In this document: positions 15,549 through 21,750 of the stretch, in pieces
How positions within the stretch are numbered: position 1 is the stretch's first letter
Layout of the letters: each line of letters starts with the position of its first letter
Assembly (NCBI GenBank): GCA_023395465.1
Contig: JAEWZE010000132.1
Coordinates: 1-21,750 of the forward strand
Direction of reading: 5' to 3'
Length of the DNA: 21,750 bases
DNA from: Pseudomonadota bacterium
Lineage (GTDB): Bacteria; Pseudomonadota; Gammaproteobacteria; Xanthomonadales; Xanthomonadaceae
Notes under the pieces: generated by a model
Databases searched by the model: none
What the model was told of the DNA's origin: nothing
The model's input: only the letters and a program-made list of their open reading frames with translations
Position numbers and translations under genes: made by a program

Positions 15549-15574
15549 TGCGTCCGGGCCAGGGGGCGGACGCA
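15549..15574 (-). terminator. hairpin between NAD kinase and nucleotidase genes
   Basis: A perfect 8-bp stem, TGCGTCCG (15549-15556) with CGGACGCA (15567-15574) on the plus-strand reading, and a 10-base loop. It lies just upstream of the nucleotidase promoter and could insulate it from nadK read-through. There is no T-run. Confidence 0.35.
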
Positions 15575-15652
15575 TGGCATCGCCGTGCCACGTCGGGGCG
15601 CGGCCCGCCACCCTGCCCCGCGCGCCCTGGCGTGGCATTGCCGGCAGGTCCT

Positions 15653-15681
15653 GCCGCCGCGCCTGCGGACAGGGCGGCGGC
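15653..15681 (-). terminator. hairpin directly after NAD kinase
   Basis: A perfect 8-bp stem, GCCGCCGC (15653-15660) with GCGGCGGC (15674-15681), and a 13-base loop. It starts 5 bases past the nadK stop codon on the minus strand. There is no T-run. Confidence 0.35.
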
Positions 15682-15686
15682 GCCGG

Positions 15687-16457
15687 TCAGGCCTCGAACT
15701 GCTCGCTGAGGATGCGTTCCTCGAGGTTGTGCTCGGGGTCGAACAGCAGGCGTACCGTGCGTTCGCGCGATTCGCGGATCGTGACCTCGACCACGTCGCG
15801 CACCTCGTGCGAATCGGCGGTGGCGCTGACCGGGCGCTTGTACGGATCGAGCACGCGGAAGCGCACCTCGGTATCGGCCTTGAGCAGCGCGCCGCGCCAG
15901 CGGCGCGGGCGGAAGGCGGCGATCGGCGTCAGTGCGACCACGTTGGCGCCCAGCGGCAGGATCGGGCCGTGCGCGGAATAGTTGTAGGCGGTACTGCCGG
16001 CGGCGGTGGCCACCATCACGCCATCGGCGATCAGCTCGTCGAGGCGCAGCTTGCCGTTGAGTTCGATCGACAGGTGCGCCGCCTGCCGGGTCTGCCGCAG
16101 CAGCGAGACCTCGTTGTAGGCCAGCGAGCCGACGGTGGCGCCCGATTCGGTCTGCGCGATCATCTCCAGCGGGTGCAGCACCGCCGGTTCCGCGGCCGCG
16201 ATGCGGGCCAGCAGGTCGTCCTCGCGGAACTGGTTCATCAGGAAGCCGACCGTGCCGAGCTTCATCCCGAACACGGGTTTGCCGAGGCTGCCGTGGCGGT
16301 GCAGGGTCTGCAGCATGAAGCCATCGCCGCCCAGCGCACACAGCACGTCGGCCTCGTCGGGTTCGCACTGCCCGTGCAGTGCGGCCAGGACCTCCTGCGC
16401 CGCGCGGGCGTCGTCGGTCTGGCTGGCGAGAAAGGCGATGCGGGGCGTCGGGCTCAT
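15687..16457 (-). CDS. nadK: NAD kinase
   Basis: A 256-residue enzyme that phosphorylates NAD to NADP with ATP or polyphosphate. It has the signature GGDG (43-46, catalytic D45), KLGTVGFLMN, the NE motif in AYNEVSLLRQT (115-116) and VATAAGSTAYNYSAHGPILP, all diagnostic of NadK/PpnK. It is somewhat shorter than E. coli NadK (292), as is usual for xanthomonad-type proteins. The ATG at 16457 is supported by AGGAG 6 bases upstream; the frame is open to 16631 but that part is not family sequence. A TTATGCT stretch near 16487 on the minus strand could be part of its promoter. The neighbouring genes share the strand but are separated by hairpins. Confidence 0.93.
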   Translation of the reverse strand: MSPTPRIAFLASQTDDARAAQEVLAALHGQCEPDEADVLCALGGDGFMLQTLHRHGSLGKPVFGMKLGTVGFLMNQFREDDLLARIAAAEPAVLHPLEMIAQTESGATVGSLAYNEVSLLRQTRQAAHLSIELNGKLRLDELIADGVMVATAAGSTAYNYSAHGPILPLGANVVALTPIAAFRPRRWRGALLKADTEVRFRVLDPYKRPVSATADSHEVRDVVEVTIRESRERTVRLLFDPEHNLEERILSEQFEA

Positions 16458-16596
16458 CGGCGGCTCCTGCGCGGTCGGCCGTTGAGCATAACCCTGCGCG
16501 CACGGCGACGCAGCCGGACAACCGCTGCCGGTGTGCTGATGGAAGTTGCGTCGATTGTTCCAGTTGCCCGCCGGGCGGGCCGGGTCATCCGGGATC

Positions 16597-16624
16597 GGGA
16601 TGGCAGCGCCGCGGCTGCCATCCC
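16597..16624 (-). terminator. hairpin after the glutamate dehydrogenase gene (distal)
   Basis: A perfect 11-bp stem, GGGATGGCAGC (16597-16607) with GCTGCCATCCC (16614-16624), and a 6-base loop. It is the longest perfect inverted repeat seen in the window and lies between gdh and the nadK leader. There is no T-run. Confidence 0.5.
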
Positions 16625-16637
16625 CCGTCACGCCCCT

Positions 16638-16667
16638 GCCCGGCCGCTGCGTGCGCGGCGGCCGGGC
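16638..16667 (-). terminator. hairpin after the glutamate dehydrogenase gene (proximal)
   Basis: A perfect 10-bp stem, GCCCGGCCGC (16638-16647) with GCGGCCGGGC (16658-16667), and a 10-base loop, 6 bases past the gdh stop codon. With 16597-16624 it forms a double hairpin likely to end the gdh transcript. Confidence 0.5.
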
Positions 16668-16673
16668 GCTGCG

Positions 16674-19600
16674 TCAGCTGCGCTGGGCCAGCTGCGACAG
16701 GCGCTGCACCGCCACCGACACGGTCGGATAGTCCACCGTCTTCTGCGCGGCGAGCTCGGACAGCATCGACAGGGTGAAGCGCAGCGCCGGATCGTCGCGA
16801 TCCAGCCAGTGGCGCACCTTCTCCCCGGCGGTGTTGCCCGGGGCCTCGAGCACCTGGCCGACGATCGCGCGCTGCTGCGTGGCCAGCTCCTCGCGCAGCA
16901 CGCCTCGGGCGACCGCATGCCAGCGGCCGTCCACTTCCAGCGCGTCGATCTGGCGCGTCAGCCACGGCACGCGCAGCGCCTCGCCGACGCGGAAGTGCAG
17001 CTTGGCCACGTCCACCGGCTTGCGCTTGCGCTCGGTCGCCAGTTCGATGATGTCCGGGCACGGCTCCAGGTACGGCAGCGCGGCCAGCTGTCCGGCCAGG
17101 CCCGCCGGCACGCCCTTGCCCAGCCAGTCGGCCAGGCTGGCCTCGTACTCCGGCCGCATCGAGTCGGGGATGATGTTCTGGCCGGCGCGGATGTCGCGGA
17201 AGCCGTGGTGGTAGCGCTCGACCGCGGTGGTGATGTCGGGGATCGCACCCGGACGCGACAGCAGCCAGCGCGTGAACGAACGCTGCAGGCTCCAGATCAC
17301 CTGCAGCGCGTCGATCTGCACCGACTCGGCGACCTTGCCGTCGAGCGCGTCGATCTCCAGCCACAGCGCGCGCGCCTCCAGCGTCTCGCGGGTGATGGTG
17401 AAGGCCTTGGCGACCTCGCCATAGCTGCGGCCGCTGTCTTCCTGCATGCGCAGCAGGAAAGTCGCACCCATGCGGTTGATCATCGTGTTGGTCACTGCTG
17501 TGGCGATGATCTCGCGCTTGAGCCGGTGCTCCTCCATCGCCTGCGCGTACTTCTTCTGCAGCGGCTTCGGGAAGTAACGCTGCAGCTCCTTGGACAGGTA
17601 CGGATCCTCGGGCACGTCCGAGCGCAGCAGTTCGTCGAACGCGACCAGCTTGGAGTACGACAGCAGCACCGCCAGCTCCGGACGGGTCAGTCCTTCGCCG
17701 CGGCTCTTGCGCTCCGCGATCTCGGCATCCGAAGGCAGGTATTCGATCTGCCGGTCGAGCAGGCCCTGCTGTTCGAGCGTGCGGATGAAGTGCTGCTTGG
17801 AGCCGAGGCGCGAGACGCTCATCCGCTCCATCAGGCTGAGCGCCTGGTTCTGGCGGTAGTTGTCCCACAGCACCAGCTGCGCGACCTCGTCGGTCATCGA
17901 GGCCAGCAGCTTGTTGCGCGCGTCCATCTTCAGCTTGCCGTCGCGCACCTGGGCGTTGAGCAGGATCTTGATGTTGACCTCGTGGTCGGAGGTGTCCACG
18001 CCGGCGGAGTTGTCGATGAAGTCGGTGTTGAGCAGCACGCCGTTGCGCGCGGCCTCGATGCGGCCGAGCTGGGTCATGCCCAGATTGCCGCCCTCGCCCA
18101 CCACCCTGCAGCGCAGGTCGCGGCCATCGACGCGGATCGCGTTGTTGGCGCGGTCGCCGACGTCGGCGTGCTGCTCGCTGCTGCCCTTGACGTAGGTGCC
18201 GATGCCGCCGTTCCACAGCAGGTCGACCGGCGCCTTGAGCACCGCCGACAGCAGCGCGTTGGGCGCCATCGAGGTGGTGCCCTCGGGCAGGCCCAGCGCC
18301 TCGCGCGCCTGCGGCGAGATCTCGATCGACTTGAGGCTGCGCGGATACACGCCGCCGCCCTTCGAGATCAGCCGGGCGTCGTAGTCCGCCCAGCTCGAGC
18401 GCGACACCTTGAACAGGCGCGCGCGCTCCTCGTACGAACGCGCCGCGTCGGGGTTCGGATCGATGAAGACGTGCCGATGGTCGAACGCGGCCACAAGCCG
18501 GATGTGCCTGGACAGCAGCATGCCGTTGCCGAACACGTCGCCGGACATGTCGCCGACGCCCACGCAGGTGAAGTCCTGCGTCTGCGAGTCGTGGCCGAGC
18601 GCGCGGAAGTGGCGCTTGACCGACTCCCAGGCGCCGCGCGCGGTGATGCCCATGCCCTTGTGGTCGTAACCGACCGAGCCGCCGGAGGCGAAGGCGTCGT
18701 CCAGCCAGAAGCCGTACTCGCGGGCGATGCCGTTGGCGGTATCGGAGAACGTGGCCGTGCCCTTGTCGGCGGCGACGACCAGGTAGGGGTCGTCCTGGTC
18801 GTGGCGTACCACGTCCACCGGCGGCACGATGGCGCCTTCGACGATGTTGTCGGTGATGTCGAGCATGCCGCTGATGAACAGCCTGTAGCAGGCCACGCCC
18901 TCGGCGAACAGGGCGTCGCGGTCGCCGCCGGCCGGCGGGCGCTTGACGATGAAGCCGCCCTTCGAACCCACCGGCACGATCACCGTGTTCTTCACCATCT
19001 GTGCCTTGACCAGGCCCAGCACCTCGGTGCGGAAGTCCTCGCGGCGGTCCGACCAGCGCAGGCCGCCGCGCGCCACCGGGCCGAAGCGCAGGTGGGTGCC
19101 TTCGACGCGCGGCCCGTACACGAAGATCTCGCGATAGGGCTTGGGCCTGGGCAGCTCCGGTACGTTGGCCGGGTCGAACTTGAAGGCGATGGTCTCCTTG
19201 TAGTGGCCGTCGGCCGCGCGCTGGAAGTAGCTGGTGCGCAGGGTCGCATCGATCACGCCCATGAAGCTGCGCAGGATGCGGTCCTCGTCGAGGCTGGACA
19301 CGTTGTCGAGCAACGCCTTGAGCGCGCGCCGCACGGCGTCTGCGCGGGCGTCGCGATCCAGCCTGCGCGCATCGACCACCGGCTGCAGCACCGCGCGCAG
19401 CGCGTCGTCGCCGCCCACGAGCGCGCGCAGCTGCGTGGCCAGGCGGTCGGCACCCGCGGCAGCGGCGGCGGCATCCGGGTCGAAGCGCGCCTCGAACAGC
19501 TCTACCAGCACCCGCGCGATCAGCGGATTGCGCGTGAACGCGTCTTCCACGTAGCTCTGCGAGAACGGCACGCCGACCTGCAGCAAGTACTTGGCGTACG

Positions 19601-21653
19601 CGCGCAGCAGCGCGACCTGGCGCCAGTCCAGCGAGGCGCCCAGTACCAGCCGGTTGAGGCCGTCGTTCTCGGCGTCGCCGCGCCACAGCCGGGCGAAGGC
19701 TTCGGTGAAATCCGCGCCCACCTGGTCGACATCGATCCCGGACGCGCCGGCCTCGACCTCGAAGTCCTGGATGTACAGCGGCGCGTCGTCGAGATCGAGC
19801 CGGTACGGATGCTCGGTGATCACGCGCAGGCCGAGGTTCTCCATCATCGGCAGCGCATCCGACAGCGCGATGTCGCCGCCGCTGCGGTACAGCTTGAAGC
19901 GCAGGGCGGTCTCGCCGGCCAGCGGCGCCGGCAGTTCCTGCAGGCTCAACTCCAGGTCGCTGCCCGTGCCCAGCGCCGCCAGGCGCTCGACATCGTTGGC
20001 GGCGATCGCCGGGGTGGCGCCTTCGATGTAGCCGGCCGGCAGCGCGCGCCCGTAGCGGTTCGCCAGCGCCAGCCCCTGTTCCTCGCCATGGCGCGCGACC
20101 AGCGCGTCGCGCAGGTCGTCCTGCCAGTTGCGCACGATCACCGCCAGCTCGCGCTCGAGCAGCGCCTGGTCGACCTCGACCTGTTCGCCGCTGCGCGGTC
20201 GCACGATCAGGTGCACCTGCGCCAACGGCGATTCGCCGATCGCCACGTTGGCGTCGACATGGTCGGCGTGCAGCACGCGGCGCAGCATCGCCTCGACGCG
20301 GCGCCGCACTTCGGTGCTGAAGCGGTCGCGCGGGATGTAGACCAGCACCGAGTAGAAGCGGCCGTAGCGGTCGCGGCGCAGGAACAGGCGGCTGCGCACG
20401 CGCTCCTGCAGGCCCAGCACGCCGGTCGCCAGGCGGTAGAGCTCCTGCTCCGAGCACTGGAACAGCTCGTCGCGCGGCAGCGTCTCGAGGATGTGCTTGA
20501 GCGCCTTGCCGCTGTGCCCGGTCGGCTTGAGGCCGGACTCGCTCATCACGTGCTCGTAGCGTTCGCGCACCAGCGGGATGTCCCAGGGCCGGCGGTTGTA
20601 GGCACCGGAGGTGTACAGGCCGAGGAAACGCTGTTCGGAGACCGCACGTCCCTGACCGTCGAAGCCGAGCACGCCGATGTAGTCCATGTAGCCGGGCCGA
20701 TGCACGGTCGAGCGCGCGTTGGTCTTGGTCAGCACCAGCACCTCGCCATCGCCGCCGGCATTGACGTTGTGCGCGGCCAGCGACTTCAGCGGGCGGCCCC
20801 TGCCGTCGCCGGTGCCGCGCAGCAGGCCCAGGCCGCTGCCTTCCACCGGCACCAGCAGTTCCTGGCCGCCCTCGCGGCGCAGCTGGTACTCGCGGTAGCC
20901 GAAGAAGGTGAAGTGGTCGCTCGACGCCCAGCGCAGGAACTCCTGCGCCTCGGCGCGCTCGGCCGCGTCCACCGGCAGCTGCCGGTCGGCGAGCTCGGTC
21001 GCGACCTGCCGCATCTTCTCGCGCATCGCCGCCCAGTCCCGGACGATCGCGCGCACGTCGTCCAGCACCTGGTTCACGGTGGCTTCGATCGCCGCCATGC
21101 CTTCGGCCGTCTGCCGGTCGATCTCCAGGTGCATCACCGACTCGGTCTCGCCCTCGCCCACGCCGACCAGGCGCCCGGCCTTGTCGCGCGCGATCTGGAT
21201 CACCGGGTGGCCAAGCACGTGCACGCCTACGCCGGCGTCGGCCAGGGCCATGGTCACCGAGTCGACCAGGAACGGCATGTCGTCATTGACGATCTGCAGC
21301 ACCGTACGCGGCGACTCCCAGCCGTGGCTGTCGCGGGCCGGGTTGAACAGGCGCACCAGCGCCGTGCCCGGCTTGCGCCGGTGCGCGAAGGCCAGCAGGT
21401 CGTCGGCCAGCGCGGCCCAGCCCTCGGCATCGTGCACGGGCAGTTCGTCCTCGGTCATGCGCCGGTAGAAGGCGCCGGCGAAGGCGCTGGCGTCCTCGCC
21501 CCCGGCCCGGCCGGTGCGCTTGCGGATCGCATCGAGGATCGGCTCCAGCACGCCGGCCTGGCGCCCCTGCGGGCGCGCGGCGCCTGCTCCGGGTGCGGGC
21601 CGCTTGCCTGCACGTTTGCCTGACGGGGTCTTGCCGGGTTTTGCGGGTGTCAT
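16674..21653 (-). CDS. gdhB: NAD-specific glutamate dehydrogenase, large (GDH-180) type
   Basis: A 1659-residue catabolic enzyme that converts L-glutamate to 2-oxoglutarate and ammonia with NAD. The size and sequence match the ~1600-residue class of Pseudomonas GdhB and Streptomyces GDH. The N-terminal ~700 residues are the regulatory region. The catalytic part shows ARGGLRWSDRREDFRTEV and KNTVIVPVGSKGGF (about 855-905; substrate Lys residues). GVGDMSGDVFGNGM (about 1030-1043) is the dinucleotide-binding loop, and EGGNLGMTQLGRIE is near 1185-1197. The C-terminal helical domain ends in RLSQLAQRS. The first ~32 residues are Lys/Pro/Ala-rich and variable. The ATG at 21653 has a GGAG 10 bases upstream. 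The gene is intact and flanked by hairpins, so it appears to be a single-gene unit. Confidence 0.96.
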   Translation of the reverse strand: MTPAKPGKTPSGKRAGKRPAPGAGAARPQGRQAGVLEPILDAIRKRTGRAGGEDASAFAGAFYRRMTEDELPVHDAEGWAALADDLLAFAHRRKPGTALVRLFNPARDSHGWESPRTVLQIVNDDMPFLVDSVTMALADAGVGVHVLGHPVIQIARDKAGRLVGVGEGETESVMHLEIDRQTAEGMAAIEATVNQVLDDVRAIVRDWAAMREKMRQVATELADRQLPVDAAERAEAQEFLRWASSDHFTFFGYREYQLRREGGQELLVPVEGSGLGLLRGTGDGRGRPLKSLAAHNVNAGGDGEVLVLTKTNARSTVHRPGYMDYIGVLGFDGQGRAVSEQRFLGLYTSGAYNRRPWDIPLVRERYEHVMSESGLKPTGHSGKALKHILETLPRDELFQCSEQELYRLATGVLGLQERVRSRLFLRRDRYGRFYSVLVYIPRDRFSTEVRRRVEAMLRRVLHADHVDANVAIGESPLAQVHLIVRPRSGEQVEVDQALLERELAVIVRNWQDDLRDALVARHGEEQGLALANRYGRALPAGYIEGATPAIAANDVERLAALGTGSDLELSLQELPAPLAGETALRFKLYRSGGDIALSDALPMMENLGLRVITEHPYRLDLDDAPLYIQDFEVEAGASGIDVDQVGADFTEAFARLWRGDAENDGLNRLVLGASLDWRQVALLRAYAKYLLQVGVPFSQSYVEDAFTRNPLIARVLVELFEARFDPDAAAAAAGADRLATQLRALVGGDDALRAVLQPVVDARRLDRDARADAVRRALKALLDNVSSLDEDRILRSFMGVIDATLRTSYFQRAADGHYKETIAFKFDPANVPELPRPKPYREIFVYGPRVEGTHLRFGPVARGGLRWSDRREDFRTEVLGLVKAQMVKNTVIVPVGSKGGFIVKRPPAGGDRDALFAEGVACYRLFISGMLDITDNIVEGAIVPPVDVVRHDQDDPYLVVAADKGTATFSDTANGIAREYGFWLDDAFASGGSVGYDHKGMGITARGAWESVKRHFRALGHDSQTQDFTCVGVGDMSGDVFGNGMLLSRHIRLVAAFDHRHVFIDPNPDAARSYEERARLFKVSRSSWADYDARLISKGGGVYPRSLKSIEISPQAREALGLPEGTTSMAPNALLSAVLKAPVDLLWNGGIGTYVKGSSEQHADVGDRANNAIRVDGRDLRCRVVGEGGNLGMTQLGRIEAARNGVLLNTDFIDNSAGVDTSDHEVNIKILLNAQVRDGKLKMDARNKLLASMTDEVAQLVLWDNYRQNQALSLMERMSVSRLGSKQHFIRTLEQQGLLDRQIEYLPSDAEIAERKSRGEGLTRPELAVLLSYSKLVAFDELLRSDVPEDPYLSKELQRYFPKPLQKKYAQAMEEHRLKREIIATAVTNTMINRMGATFLLRMQEDSGRSYGEVAKAFTITRETLEARALWLEIDALDGKVAESVQIDALQVIWSLQRSFTRWLLSRPGAIPDITTAVERYHHGFRDIRAGQNIIPDSMRPEYEASLADWLGKGVPAGLAGQLAALPYLEPCPDIIELATERKRKPVDVAKLHFRVGEALRVPWLTRQIDALEVDGRWHAVARGVLREELATQQRAIVGQVLEAPGNTAGEKVRHWLDRDDPALRFTLSMLSELAAQKTVDYPTVSVAVQRLSQLAQRS

Positions 21654-21678
21654 GACGGACGGGCTCCGGATGGAGTAA

Positions 21679-21700
21679 GGCCCGCGTTCTCACGCGGGCC
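21679..21700. terminator. hairpin in the gdh leader or terminator of an upstream gene
   Basis: A perfect 9-bp stem, GGCCCGCGT (21679-21687) with ACGCGGGCC (21692-21700), and a 4-base loop, 25 bases before the gdh start codon. On the minus strand only TT follows the stem, and on the plus strand a G-run follows. It may end a transcript entering from beyond the window, or shape the gdh leader. Confidence 0.45.
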
Positions 21701-21750
21701 GGGGGGGTTTGCGGGCACCGCGAAGGGCCCGCCGCAAAGACAGTCTGGTT

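Noticed and set aside
15480..21623. A 2047-codon open frame on the plus strand
   Set aside because: It lies antisense to gdh, nadK and the nucleotidase gene, all with clear families. The translation is His/Gln/Arg-rich without domains, as expected from the reverse of GC-rich genes with few stop triplets.

Overview
The window reads as chromosomal DNA of a very GC-rich gammaproteobacterium, most likely Xanthomonadaceae (a Lysobacter/Luteimonas-like organism). This rests on base composition, on the look of the encoded proteins, and on the presence of both a kynurenine-pathway monooxygenase and a giant NAD-specific glutamate dehydrogenase. No tRNA, rRNA, CRISPR array, transposase or phage gene was seen.

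Layout. 1-543 is the 3' end of a kynurenine 3-monooxygenase gene. 685-3352 is a tightly coupled trio on the + strand: exonuclease I, a DUF2461 protein and a DUF2939 protein. 3413-4729 (-) is a stand-alone membrane acyltransferase with a TTG start and a good ribosome binding site. 5111-6532 (+) is a two-gene unit: a 117-residue protein of unknown family followed 9 bases later by a radical SAM enzyme with a Cys-poor C-terminal domain. 6633-7043 (-) is a small hemerythrin-like protein lacking half of its expected histidines. 7044-7764 has no convincing gene but carries two adjacent tandem repeat arrays: four copies of a ~32-bp REP-like unit, then 17 copies of a 21-bp unit with a palindromic core.

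7765-14603 looks like an envelope (lipid A) remodelling locus. An OmpR-type response regulator and its histidine kinase (-) are divergent from an ArnT-like GT39 glycosyltransferase (+). This is followed by an EptA-like phosphoethanolamine transferase, a DPM/ArnC-like GT2 glycosyltransferase and a small LAB_N membrane protein. Hexamers TCCGAC/TTCGAC repeated every 11 bp occur in both directions between the regulator and the GT39 gene, and again three times before the eptA-like gene. That pattern fits OmpR-family operators, so the response regulator probably controls itself and both effector units.

14600-21653 (-) is housekeeping: a cytosolic 5'-nucleotidase, NAD kinase and the 1659-residue NAD-glutamate dehydrogenase, separated by GC-rich hairpins. 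Exonuclease I and the 5'-nucleotidase each have a -10-like hexamer exactly 6 bases before the ATG, which suggests leaderless transcripts.

The items most worth following are the 21-bp palindromic array, the small-protein/radical SAM pair, and the inferred 11-bp-spaced regulon.
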